DNA of 64,000 bases from Volvox africanus (GCA_030268105.1 BSDZ01000005.1:1240001-1304000); one strand, 5' to 3'. Positions 26,001 through 43,761 are shown, counted from the stretch's first letter. Program-made: numbers and translations. Notes: generated by a model not told the origin, from the letters alone.

Positions 26001-27156
26001 GATCCGCAGAAATCTGCGCGGTGGTGACACAACAGCTCACCCGCGGCCTCAAAAGCAGTCCGTGGGCACCCTTCCGTAACAAACGGACGGCCTCCTTACG
26101 CCCGACTAGCTCTGGTTCGCTTCGCGCGGCCATTGCGGTCACAGCGAAATTAACCATAGGCACCGCCTCAGTTTCGCCCTCCTTTGGTGTGACATGTTCG
26201 AACGACAGGAAAGGTACCTTAATCGACAGAGTACACTTGCACATATGCAGGGTTGCGGTCTCCATGTCGATGCGCGCGCGGTACTGTCGTAATGTCGACG
26301 ACCCCATTATGTACGGTGCAGTCTCTGCTAAGCCCTGCAGCACGTACGGCCGGGTCACAACACGCAAAGGGCCTATCGATAGGCTAAGGGTAATCCTGCC
26401 CACGATGGGATGCTTACCCCCGTCAGCAAGGGTAACCTGTGGACAATCAGACGACTCTGGGGACAACCCCAGCGCGTTCACCTCTGCGACAGAGATGAAG
26501 TCGTCGCTGGCACCGGTGTCAACAAGTGCCTTCAGAGTACGGCCATTCAAACCGATCTGAACCACAGGGACACGGTTATCTACGAGCGATTGCCCAGCAG
26601 ACAACGTCAGTGCACTTAAGGCGGGTCCGTAACCAACGGCACCCCCATCAGGAGCTTCGTACCAAACGTCAACCGAGTAGGATAGGCGTGGCCACGGAGC
26701 CAGCGTACCCTCCCAATCCACACCATTAAACAAAACGGTGCCCGGCTCGAATCGGTGGACATGCCGCATACCCCTTAACGATGCCTCTGCCTTGCGCCGA
26801 CAGAAAGCAGGGAGTAATACACATGCGGCAGTGCCTGGATATTGACGCCTACATCTCCTGTATATGGCCAACTGTTCCGACATCTCACGCAGAGACGAGG
26901 GGATGAACAAAACCACGTGGTTAGACAGATCGATAGACGACAGGGGACGGCAAGGTGTAAACAAATTACACAACGGGTCGAAGCAGAGAAGTCCCGTGCG
27001 TCCGTCAAGCGTGATGCGTCACGCAATGACTCGCTCGATGTGTCCAAGTACACAAGGCAACAATGCCTTAACGGCTGGCCATAAGGATGACCACCGACCA
27101 CGCGTTAGTTCGGAAATCCCAGGTGGTGCCCCCTCCACAGGAACCCGGGCAAGCCC
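23095..27156 (-). pseudogene. Gypsy B pol (methyltransferase-like region, protease, RT, RNase H, integrase, chromodomain)
   Basis: One reading frame follows the Gag-end UAG and holds, in order: the degenerate methyltransferase-like region ([18 protein letters not shown] instead of NPPY), protease ([13 protein letters not shown]), RT ([31 protein letters not shown]), RNase H ([15 protein letters not shown]), integrase (CQRNKA, SMDFVVALP, HPQTDGQTERTNR) and chromodomain (EYLVKWTGYTDEHNSWEP). Stops interrupt it at 27019-27021 (TGA), 24763-24765 (TAG in place of a Leu codon of sister copies) and 24328-24330 (TAG in place of Trp). The first is shared with copy D, so it predates the split of these copies; the other two are private. 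The copy is not autonomous. Confidence 0.93.
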
Positions 27157-28392
27157 CTATTTCGGCTGAGGTACAAACGGCGGCATTAGAGGGCAATCCT
27201 TCGTGGAATGGTTCTCCGCACACCGTAGACAAACGTTGGCCAATTTTCGACGCTCGAATTCGGAACGATTGCAATTCCATTTTGGCATAAATGTGTCGTC
27301 CGTACGAGTACGCTTCACGTTGGGGTCGGAACGCTGTGCGGCTGCCGACGACGGCGCACCACCACGCTTCCTGTTCCTAGCTGGGTCCGAGCTCGGACCT
27401 GCTCCTCCTGTACCACGGACACCCGAGCTAGCGCCCCCGCGCGCCTTGCGTTGCCCGTTGCTGCGTCGCGTCGCGGCAGTAGGCGTGGGGCGGGTCGCGC
27501 CGAGGTCCTGGTCGAGAGCTACAGCTTCCCCAAGCGGATCCTGCACTTGCACGGCATTTGCACGAGGGGCAGACTTGACTTCTTCCTCGCCGGCAAGGAG
27601 TCGTATCTCCGCGCCCTTAGCAAAAGCGACCAACGCGTCATACGACTTGATCTGCGCTCCAACCAAGTCAGTGGCGCACCATTTAGCCAAAAGTTTCGTT
27701 AGGCCTCGCCTAAACCAAAAGACACGCTCAGATTCGGTGAGGTCAGCAATGGGAGTCACAAGTGCTTCGAAGCGTGACTGGTACGCAGGTACATTTTCAT
27801 CCCGACGCATGTGGTAGCTACCGGCTGCCAAAACGTTACGAGCTTCCACATCGCGTGCTTGAACCTCAGTAGCGAATCGTGCAAGCAAAGCGGCGACCAA
27901 CTCGTCAAAAGTATAGCTGCCCCGGGCGTTGGTCCAATTGCGATACCAGTCCTTCGCTGCGCCCTCGAGGGTGTTACCAACGAAGAGACACCTGATACCG
28001 TCATTATCGCCACCATGAACAGCCTGGAGATACTTTTTAGCGTCACGCACGTACGCACGAGTTGCATCGGCTATGCTATGCCCTGGTGTCTTGTCGGTCA
28101 GCGAAATATTGAGCCTAGGAACGGGAATCGACAATCTCATCACCTCAGGGATGTCATCATGCCCTCGAGCTTGAGGTAATGGCAGAACCCTTGGTCCAGC
28201 AGTGTTGTCCATATTCGTGTTCACTGCTGAATGCGGCACAATTAAGTGAGCAGGGGTCTGAAGGAAAAGGGGCTCTTGAGTGGCTCGCGCGCCAACAGTC
28301 TCAAGACCTCTATCCGGTGCTCTAGCAGCCACAACAAAATCGGGTTGGCTAGCTAGGCTAGTGTGCGGTGTATCGTCGTGTTCCGCGGACAT
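27157..28392 (-). CDS. Gypsy B Gag
   Basis: 411 residues. The N-terminal third is variable. A retrotransposon-gag capsid segment follows around residues 115-270 (KKYLQAVHGGDNDGIRCLFV, AKDWYRNWTNARGSYTFDEL, YQSRFEALVTPIADLTESER). A basic Ala/Gly/Pro-rich linker leads to a CCHC zinc knuckle near the C-terminus (CLRCAENHSTKDC). The frame ends in TAG followed by G, with pol continuing in the same frame. Gag forms the particle that packages element RNA. The true N-terminus may lie upstream through a spliced leader (see 28393-28858). Confidence 0.88.
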   Translation of the reverse strand: MSAEHDDTPHTSLASQPDFVVAARAPDRGLETVGARATQEPLFLQTPAHLIVPHSAVNTNMDNTAGPRVLPLPQARGHDDIPEVMRLSIPVPRLNISLTDKTPGHSIADATRAYVRDAKKYLQAVHGGDNDGIRCLFVGNTLEGAAKDWYRNWTNARGSYTFDELVAALLARFATEVQARDVEARNVLAAGSYHMRRDENVPAYQSRFEALVTPIADLTESERVFWFRRGLTKLLAKWCATDLVGAQIKSYDALVAFAKGAEIRLLAGEEEVKSAPRANAVQVQDPLGEAVALDQDLGATRPTPTAATRRSNGQRKARGGASSGVRGTGGAGPSSDPARNRKRGGAPSSAAAQRSDPNVKRTRTDDTFMPKWNCNRSEFERRKLANVCLRCAENHSTKDCPLMPPFVPQPK

Positions 28393-28858
28393 GAAGCACG
28401 AAACGATACCCTAGGTTTGCGTAATAGAAGCCGACTTCTATCGCAAAGGCAAGAGTACAAAACAACTCGGTGAGCCTACCGACAGTACTCTTGAGAAGAT
28501 TCAGCAAATTCAGCAAGTAATTGCCCAGCTGAGTCCTGATCTCCGTAGTTTGGGCAATGAGAGTCGCCAACTGGTCCGGACGAAAGCCGGTCTCAGTCGC
28601 CGCGGCAAGCAATGCCGGTGCACTGAGATTACCTGCGACTCAGAGCGTACACTTACACAACAAGTGCAGCAATCTAAGCAAAAGCAATTAAACAATTACA
28701 AACCGGAAGTGGCGGCGTCCAAAACGGCGCGGCCTAAGTCTTCGGCAAAAGTATCTAGCGGTCCTCGTGGTTCGTCGCTGGAACTCGCCATAGAAAGAAC
28801 CTACTTCCGATTAGACAAAGAGAGACAGTTAGGCAACGAACCTGTCTCGATACCAAAT
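28393..28858 (-). other. Gypsy B leader, with possible spliced Gag N-terminus
   Basis: An upstream ATG (28788-28790 on the - strand) opens a short frame, MASSSDEPRGPLDTFAEDLG, resembling the N-terminal region of element C Gag. It ends at a TAA inside what looks like an intron (donor GTTTGT, acceptor GCAG, about 75 bp). Past the acceptor an open frame containing TGFRPDQLATLI follows, but this is not in frame with the main gag ATG, so a second event would be needed. Copy D keeps the same short frame. Confidence 0.35.
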
Positions 28859-29676
28859 TGTTGTACCTCTCGTTCGCGTTTGCTCATAAGTATCTGCACG
28901 TCTGGAGACTATCGACACCGATGCGCGAGCACTTGCAAGTACAGCAAGGCAAGCGAGAGCAAACAGAGACAGCGGAAGACTTCAAGACGAAGAGAGATAT
29001 AACTTACGGTCTTACAGATCAGAATGATGCAATGGACGAAATCGCCGTCAGCGCCGGAAGCAAGCAATCATCACGCGGCGGTGATTAGCGAAGTTCAGGC
29101 TTAGCTCGGGCTAAGTAGAATATCGTATAGCAATGTAGAACACACAAGTGTTCTCCGGTATCGAATGTCTTGTCTAGCTTAGCCGTCCTCGCATCTGTTA
29201 TACTCGCAGCATCGCAGTGCCGTACGATTCACATTAGGAGGCCGATCCTAGATGTGACAACCCTACTGCGTATGGGCGATGTCTACTCGTAACAACGTAT
29301 AAGCCTTTCCGGCATTCGCATGATACAAGGGTCCGGATAACGATATCCGGTTGCAGGGCATGTATCGCGATGAGGGCGGCGCTCTCAACGTGTGCTTAAA
29401 TGAAGTAATATTATATCAGATAATATTACTTATCGTTTCGTAGCACGAGCATAATGCGCACTTCAATGATTCGGTCATTCATGCATGCTAGGCGGATTTG
29501 CCATGATGCGATGTCGCGATGGATAATGACAACATGCCAGATGCATATATAAATGTATGCGAATACATTTATATCATGCAGATTCATTCATATGTAATGC
29601 GTTCATCACAAAAGCACTTCGCCTCGTAGGATCGCGTCGACCTACGCGTCGGCGGGAAATGAACCGTAGCACAACA
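28859..29676 (-). repeat. Gypsy B 5' LTR
   Basis: 818 bp; differs from 22212-23035 by a few substitutions and a 6-bp deletion. Confidence 0.94.
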
Positions 29677-29681
29677 CTTGG

Positions 29682-31579
29682 CTTACTTTGTGGCCAAGGA
29701 AGTGCAGTTCGAACCGGTTGAACTGACACTTTGACAATTTTGCCTTGTATTGGTGCTTTCGGAGCAAGGACAGTACCAAACGGAGGTGCTGTTCATGCTC
29801 GGCTGGGGTCTTACTAAAGACCAGTATATCGTCCAAGTACACTAGCACAAATTTGCCAATGTAGTCAGTGAAGACACGATTCATCACTGCTTGGAACATT
29901 GCAGGGGGATTGGTCAGTCCAAAGCAAAGTACCTTAAACTGAAACTGGCCCATGCCTGGGGCTATGAAGGCCGTTTTCTCCACATCCTCGGGAGAGATCA
30001 GTATTTGATGATACCCCTGCTGTAAGTCCAGGGAGCTGAAAATGGTAGCTCCTTGGAGTTGGTCGAAAAGGTCCGTAATATTGGGCATGGGATACCGCCG
30101 TTTGATGGTCAGTTTATTAAGCGCACGGTAGTCTAAGACAATGCGTAGTCCTTGCCCATTTGCCTTTTCGACAAAGAGAACTGGAGCCCCATAGGGTGAG
30201 GTAGAGGGTTCGATATATCCCTTATTGAGCAGTTCGGTAACTTGCTTCTTGACCTCTTGTTGCTCCAGTTGGGTGAGCCTATAGGCTCGTTTAGCGGGTG
30301 GTATGGCACCATCCACTAAAGGAATCGTGTGACCAATGTCCCGGTCGGGGGGGAGGCCTTGAAGGTCCTCGAATACATCCTTGTATTCCTCCAGTAATTC
30401 TGATAACTTCAAATTAGCTAGGAGATTATTCCCACCGCAACTGGGGTCAGGAGTTGGAGTGTGCTCCTCTGCTTGCACAAGTAGGAGATAACTCCGTGCT
30501 CCTTTAGCAATTCGTTTGCCTGCTGCTTTCGCAGATACCGTCTCGACAGTAGTCGCTGCATAAAGTGTTGCAGTGACATAGTTCATGAGGGTAATCGCAT
30601 CAAGGTTAGCGTCGATACCCGGGGAAGACCAAAGGGATGGCGTAAACGTATACACATCATTTGGCTTCTTATACACTGTCAGGGTATGAGTTGCCCAGCA
30701 CATTGTGGCTTTTCGTTTTCCTAACCAGTCATTAGCCAGGATAATATCAACACCTGGGACATCTTGCTTTAGAACAAGGAGTTTGACTGTGTCGCGGAAC
30801 TTGTCAATTTGAAGATTGGTAACAACTGAGCCCTCAATCAGTTCTGTGTTGCCATTAGCCACTTTAACTGAGCTGGTAAGTGTGGGTTTGAGAGCAAGGG
30901 CCATTTTCGTAACGGCTGTTAGGGATATAAACCCGTCTGCGGTACCTTTACAATTGGCACCGGAATCAGCCAAGACTTTGCAGGCTGTTTGGCACAGTTG
31001 AGCATCAAAGATCATAGAAGGTGTAGAACCAACTATGGAGTTCAAGTGCACGGTAGTGGACGGTCGGTCATACCATAGCTGGAGAGGCCATGGGACACCG
31101 GGCATAAGCTCCCGTACTCCTGTGCAACTTTTCTTCAGGAACAATTGTTTCCCTGGTGCATATGTTTTGATCAGGCGAAAGCCTGCTGCTCACATACTGT
31201 GCTCTATTGAGCTCCACTTGGGGACTACAAAGACTGCAGAGGTATTTTCTGGATCTTTGTGTTTGCAGGAGATATAGTGTTTTTGCCATTGAGCAATGTG
31301 ATTGTAAGGAGGATTAATCCAAGCAAACTCACCCGCAAGATTATGGGTCGCAAATGGGTTTGATGGAGAGGCAAAACGTGGACAGAGACTATTATTGCCC
31401 GAATCGTTACATGTGGCGTCAAAGGTAAATTGACGGCCGAGTTGGGTCTCAACCTGACGGAATTCATCAGGCCGGAACATCCGAGCAGTCTGAGGGCTGT
31501 CGGTCATGGGCAACACAAACTCTCCATCTGGTGCAACCAGTTTAACTGGTTCACATTCCTCCACACGTTTGCCAGGGTC
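29682..31579 (-). pseudogene. Gypsy A pol, 5' portion (methyltransferase-like domain, protease, RT)
   Basis: Immediately after the Gag-end UAG the same frame continues into about 130 residues with FTFDATCND, AGEFAWINPPYNHIAQWQ and TSAVFVVPKWSS. This resembles the fold and NPPY catalytic motif of phage-type DNA N6-adenine methyltransferases (NPPY codons at 31304-31315). A TGA at 31190-31192 interrupts its end. A retropepsin-like segment follows (KVLADSGANCKG), then RVT_1 with LDLQQGYHQ and the catalytic YLDD (VLVYLDDILVFSK). The frame is cut at RT residue motif LHFLGHKVSQ by element B. The domain's methyltransferase identity is a motif-based inference. Confidence 0.82.
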
Positions 31580-33178
31580 CTATTCGTGCATTTTAGATTC
31601 GAGCCGGGCAGCAAGCGCCAACTTCTTTTCCGCCTCAGCCTTGATCACCTTGGAACAGTCCACTACGTGGTCCGGCCAAGACTGGCCTGGCTTCTTAAAG
31701 CCATGGCAATAGCGGCACCGGGTACTAGGAGGCTTGTCAGAAGTGTGGTCGGTCCGGGGCTTCTTGTTCACGGACTGCCAGCCCTGTTGAAATCGGGAAA
31801 TAGGGCGTTTTTGGTAGGGATGTCTGGATTTAGGGGTGGTTACCGTAGCCGCTTTCAGCTCAACGGTGGCAGTCTTATCTTTCCCTGCCTTCCACCGGAC
31901 CTCTTGGCCGACTGCATATAGGATGCATTTATCTAAATCCTGCCAGTCCTTGCCCTCATCGTCGGTTGCACACCGACCCCGAAGTGTTGGAACTAAGCCT
32001 TTGATGTACCAGCTAATCTGGTCGGCTTTATCCATGTCCTTAGCTTCGCGTAGGACATCATGGAAGCGCTGTGTGTACTCAGCAACGGTTTCAGCAGTTT
32101 TCATGTCATATTCGTGAGAGTGCAAGCGATCCCTTGCTGCCATGGCAGTGTTGCGTTGCGTGTCCCCATATTGCAGGAGAAATGCCGCCCTTAAGGTTTC
32201 GCGTGTGAGGGGTTTCTTGCCCGACTTGTGCATCTCTAGGACATCTGCTGCCCAGACCTGTGCTTTGCCCGTTAAGAAGTACACTATGTGCTCAAATGGG
32301 TCCATGTTCATCAGGTCGAAATATTGCATGAGTACATTGAACTAGGACCGGGTGCAAGTGATGGTGCTATCCTTCTTCCCAGAAAATTTGGGGGGATGCG
32401 GAACCCGTCTATTAGGGCTTACCTCACTTGGCCGGCTGGATTTTGGGGCGGTTGTCTGAGAATCGCTACCCCCAGCTAGGTGTGCGGTTGCTTCCACCCA
32501 AAGGGACTGAACCTCTTCGAGTGTTGGCACCGGAACTAGGTGTTTCTCTAGGATGGCTTGCAGCGTTGTTTGCTGGAGGGCATCCTTAGGCAAAAGGGTT
32601 GCGATGCTCGACCCAGCGATTGTGGAAATAATATCTAGGATCGCTTTTTTGCGTGAGTCGGCCGCTTCAGATGATTGTGAACGCTCCGAAAGGCGTTCGA
32701 AAATCTGTTCTAATAGGGCTCGCGTGCGGTCCGTATCCGCGCGGAGGGCACCCATCTGATTTTCGAAGGACTCCTTAAGGTGCGTGATTTCGCTTTCTAA
32801 TGCAACAACACGATTATGTGTTGCGTTGCGCATTGTTTCTGCGACGTGTTGGGCCGCGCGCGTTTGTTCTGGTGTGCGCTGCGGAAAGCCATTGGGAGGT
32901 AACGCGACATCTCCTTCATCCGGCATTGGTTCTTGGGACCCGCGGATAATAGGAATATTATTATTAAAATTATTGGTGGGAATTACTGGAGCCGAAGGCA
33001 CCGTTTCCGTAGGTTCAATGTTTATCCGATGAGGTCGTCGATTGGCGGCTATGGCGGCTAAACGCTCTAGTCGCAAAATTTTATTGAGATTTTTACGTTT
33101 AAAACGTAAGAGTTCCTTCCGCGCTTTTGCTGCGGAGGATTTGTGGTTGTGGTGGGAGTGTCGCGTGGCATTGCGCAA
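31580..33178 (-). pseudogene. Gypsy A gag (one internal stop)
   Basis: The frame starts with ATG at 33178, 48 bp inside the 5' LTR, and reads a basic, Arg/Lys-rich N-terminus. It then has a helical region, a capsid-like retrotransposon-gag segment (FEHIVYFLTGKAQVWAADVL, YTQRFHDVLREAKDMDKADQ) and a zinc-knuckle variant (CRYCHGF...HVVDC). One TAG at 32342-32344 breaks gag between the N-terminal and capsid parts in the same frame, most simply a point mutation. The frame ends with TAG at 31580-31582, the conserved Gag/Pol boundary stop. Confidence 0.85.
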
Positions 33179-33226
33179 GTTTATCTCACCTGAGGAGGAT
33201 CGTTGCTCAGACCCTCGCTACCAATT

Positions 33227-33579
33227 GTAGCAGTCCCTTTCAGGATACTACTAGATTTGTGCGGAAGCGTAGCTTTTGTAGATTTAGAGATAGCTCGCAA
33301 GTAAGTTAGCGTCGCGAAATTGTACATCTATTGGGAATAATTGGTGACAGCGGAGTCTTGAACTCCGAACAATTAGTAGCGTAATACTAAAATGTCAGGC
33401 CTTAGCTCTTCACCAGGGTGACTTTAATATTGGCTCACCTAGCCAAGGTGTACGGCAATCTTCTTTGCCAATCGCGAAGTTTACTCGTAGTTAGTTTTCG
33501 GTTAGGCATCATGCTTATTGCATGATTGCCTACCGCTTTATCTGGGCCTATTTCTCTAAGGTAAATGTAGTTTCCTACA
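33227..33579 (-). repeat. Gypsy A 5' LTR
   Basis: 353 bp, near-identical to 19665-20018. The primer-binding site lies directly inside at about 33207-33224, complementary to a tRNA ending ...CTCGCTACCA. Confidence 0.93.
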
Positions 33580-33650
33580 ATATCCGCCACACAATGGTCC
33601 CTCGGTGGGGGCTCTACAGCAATAGTCCACTTCACACAATATACACTTGT

Positions 33651-33993
33651 TCAGGCACGACTGTTATGGCACGACTAATATGCCCCTGGAGGTCCAGGTT
33701 CTACCCCGACCGAGAGCGGGCCAAAGACCCTAACGTTAAGGGCAGGGTGCCCCCATGTCGATGGACGGTGACGACCCCAATTAAAGTGACCTGCGAGCTG
33801 ACCAGTAGCGGAGTTGACGCCTTAGTTGATTCGGCAGATTCCGCTAGATGCTGGTGGTGGGTGCTGAACCTGGGAAAACCACTGATTTTGGAGAAGTCGG
33901 CATGGGAGACTGGATGAGGGTGCCCCGAAACACCGGGGAAGGTAGGGACTGCCAGGTTAGTGGCCACGGGTGATGTACCCCCCTATCCTACAC
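33651..33993 (+). repeat. R1 tRNA-related SINE-like repeat, copy 3 (best preserved)
   Basis: It is bounded by an 8-bp direct repeat ACACTTGT (33643-33650 and 33994-34001), interpreted as the target-site duplication. The head has GGCACGACTGTTATGG (A-box-like) and GGTTCTACCCC (B-box-like). The body contains GATGGACGGTGACGACC. The terminus is CCCCCCTATCCTACAC. It inserted just beside the 5' LTR of Gypsy A. Confidence 0.78.
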
Positions 33994-34299
33994 ACACTTG
34001 TAAAAAGGGTGGTTACGGCAGTCTGCTCCACAATGTTCGACGCGTAAAGGGGGTCCACGGCAAAGCGCAACGCAATATTTAATGGGTAGACCCCCGCTAC
34101 AGCAAAGCGCTTTGGATTAGCTAAGGCAATCCCACAAACAGTGTTTGCTGTATCAGGCGGGCCTATAGAAATTTGCCACATGGTGTTCACTTTAAGTTAC
34201 GTTCTTCAAATTATTTTGGGATAGCTTTTGCGTATTCGGATTTGCCGAAGGGATGGTCATGGTATGACGATTTGTTGTCGAATTCTTGAAATGCTGTTG

Positions 34300-34565
34300 A
34301 AATGTAGACTACCGGACGTTAGGAAGCCTGACGTTGTTACAAGAAAGTATTCGTTACATGTTATCCGATGGTCAAAAGAAGGCTTTATAGTTCGGTCCGG
34401 AGTTGGCTCAAATAGTCGCGCGTTTAGCACTACAGATGGAACGAGCACGGGTTCGCTAACGTACTGCCGAGTACAGCTCCATTCGTACTGCCGAGTACAG
34501 CTCCATAACGCGATTGTTGCTAGAACGGATCGCTATAGATCCCAACTGATACATCATTTGATAAC
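34300..34565 (+). repeat. R2 SINE-like repeat, copy 3
   Basis: The best copy for seeing the tRNA-related segment: A-box-like TGGCTCAAATAG at 34404-34415, a mid segment with a possible anticodon arm, and B-box-like GGTTCGCTAAC at 34450-34460. This puts the tRNA-like part in the middle to 3' half rather than at the 5' end. A 23-bp unit containing TGCCGAGTACAGCTCCAT is tandemly duplicated just after it. Confidence 0.68.
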
Positions 34566-34852
34566 ATTTCCTCGCCGGGATACGTACCTCATTTCTCATT
34601 TTATTTCTTATATACGGTAAACATCATAAATACAGAATGCAGCGTTTTCTGTGTTGCACAATGCGCGCTTCTGCATGAGCTCTTGTCCGCATAAATGAAC
34701 AATAATATTGAAATGGACCGGCAAACATATGGAGAGATTCGAATATGGCAAAGGAATGTGGGAAATTAACGCAGGATGGAATGTGCGGAGCCAAACAAGG
34801 AAGCAAGGCAACAACAAGAGCTCCACTGCGCGGACGGCATTGCGTGCAGTGC

Positions 34853-35036
34853 ATATACATATGTATAGAACTGTATAGAACTGTAATAAGGCATTATAAA
34901 TAAATAGATGGCATGTCTGTTATTTTCGTTAAAGTTTATAAGTACATATTCATCCGCCTGCCTTGGGACATGCCATCTATTTATTCATGATGCCTTCTTA
35001 CAGTTCTAATATTAAGAAGTATATACATCTATACAG
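34853..35036. repeat. imperfect inverted repeat
   Basis: TAAATAGATGGCATGTC (about 34901-34917) and its complement GACATGCCATCTATTTA (about 34967-34983) form the core of longer imperfect arms that also pair ACAGTTCTA-type segments on both sides. There is no coding capacity; it could be a short foldback/MITE. Confidence 0.5.
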
Positions 35037-35128
35037 ACGCATGGTTATGCCTTGTGTACGCTGCCGCCAGCTGGTAGGAGGCCGAATCCTTGCTTTGTCA
35101 TGCATGAACACATACATATACATATACA

Positions 35129-35449
35129 TATGCCCCTGGAGGTCCAGGTTCTACCCCGACCGAGAGCGGGCCAAAGACCCTAACGTTAAGGGCAGGGTGC
35201 CCCCATGTCGATGGACGGTGACGACCCCAATTAAAGTGACCTGCGAGCTGACCAGTAGCGGAGTTGACGCCTTAGTTGATTCGGCAGATTCCGCTGGATG
35301 CTGGTGGTGGGTGCTGAACCTGGGAAAACTACTGATTTCGGAGAAGTCGGCATGGGAGACTGGATGAGGGTGCCCCGAAACACCGGGGAAGGTAGGGACT
35401 GCCAGGTTAGTGGCCACGGGTGATGTACCCCCCTATCCTACACACATAT
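35129..35449 (+). repeat. R1 SINE-like repeat, copy 4 (5'-truncated)
   Basis: More than 95% identical by eye to 33670-33993, but it begins at TGCCCCTGGAGG and lacks the A-box part of the head. 5' truncation is expected of incomplete reverse transcription. It is flanked by CATATA-rich DNA, so a target-site duplication cannot be fixed. Confidence 0.78.
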
Positions 35450-35642
35450 ATAAATATGTTATCGACATGTGTCAGCATTAGCTATCCAGTTCGTTGCTGG
35501 ATAGTTCGATCGCACGCAAAAATGAACTTGATATGTCAAAAATGAAAATTCAGATACCAGTCCTGCTTGATCCGGATATTTATTTGTTCGGCATCTGGTT
35601 CATTTATTATAAATAATGTATGTATTCGTTTCTACCAGATGC

Positions 35643-35688
<46 letters not shown>

Positions 35689-36548
35689 TCAGTGCGTTAC
35701 AGTGTTTCTAGTAAGCCGAGTATAAGCCGAATTCGTTTATCCCAGACCTGCTATATGTAAATACGTTATCATATACAGACCCTCGTTGGCTTAAATAAGA
35801 ATAATTATTTATTACCACACTTAATTAATGAAATAGATAAATAGGTGGATGAGTAGATAGGGTTGACGTGCGTGAGCGCACGCACGCAGCTGCTGGCTGA
35901 TATGCAATCTACCTTGATATTAACCACGTATATAATCTTCGCAGATATATATCGCCACTGCATCGATAGATCTTCGATACATCTTCGATCCAACGACGCA
36001 GAACCATATATATGCGTTAGAGGTCGGTAATCGATCATAGTACCACCGCCGTACTGCTAGATAGATAGCTAGTCGAAACATAATCGTCGTCCCTACAAAT
36101 ATAAATCTGCATCCCCAGAGAAAATCAATGAACTTAGATTTTTGAATCCCTACAATCGGACTCCTTAACCATCATCTTCATTAATACCTTTGAAGGTGCC
36201 ACCGCCTCCATCCCTCCCCAACTCGCATGCAGTGACCAAGCAACTTACCGAACCACGCACCCGTCATCCCTTGCTTGCCGCATTAGTGCCCTTGCTTTCA
36301 GCTGATAACCAGCTTCAAACAAGTGTTAGCCTTGCCCTTTCCTGAGAGAAACAGCCCCAACAATCCCATTTATAGCATGATGCACGACCCATCATGCATT
36401 TAATAAATCAATTTCCCTCAACTTCATCGCCAACATACGTACATCGTCATCATTGACTTCATCGATCACCATTATAATCATACCCATTTCTATATTCCAT
36501 AGAAATAAATCGATCACGCATAATCTAGATGAATGCATGTGCTTCAAT
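35450..36548. other. 3' flank of the minus-strand gene
   Basis: AT-rich, with a (GT)n microsatellite at about 35651-35686 and GATA/ATAG-rich stretches. The part next to 36548 should hold the 3' UTR of the - strand gene. No coding signal. Confidence 0.4.

Positions 36549-43761
<7,213 letters not shown>

Larger units (their letters stand above)
22212..29676 (-). mobile_element. Ty3/Gypsy chromovirus B, nested in element A
   Basis: It is inserted in the RT of element A with a 5-bp duplication CTTGG (22207-22211 and 29677-29681). Removing it plus one duplication rejoins A's RT reading frame exactly. LTRs 22212-23035 (824 bp) and 28859-29676 (818 bp) differ at a handful of bases and one 6-bp indel, so B is younger than A but not brand new. 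The primer-binding site TGGTATCGAGACAGG (- strand of 28841-28855) fits an initiator-Met-type tRNA 3' end. Pol carries three nonsense codons. Confidence 0.96.
19665..33579 (-). mobile_element. Ty3/Gypsy chromovirus A, split by nested element B
   Basis: LTRs 19665-20018 and 33227-33579 match almost perfectly and are flanked by ATATC target-site duplications (19660-19664 and 33580-33584). Without the inserted element B and its duplication the element is about 6.4 kb. In - orientation it has a 48-bp leader with a primer-binding site (TGGTAGCGAGGGTC, on the - strand of about 33207-33224), then gag, a methyltransferase-like domain, protease, RT, RNase H, integrase and chromodomain. Three in-frame stops make it defective as read, though one sits at the conserved Gag/Pol boundary. 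Confidence 0.95.

Noticed and set aside
31190..33178. A non-standard nuclear code with UAG read as Gln, as in some green algae, to explain in-frame TAG codons
   Set aside because: The 1640-codon Copia-1 frame, Gypsy C pol and the channel exons contain many Gln codons, all CAA or CAG, and no in-frame TAG or TAA; TGA and TAA also interrupt old copies. Reassignment is unlikely; the recurrent UAG is confined to the Gag/Pol boundary.
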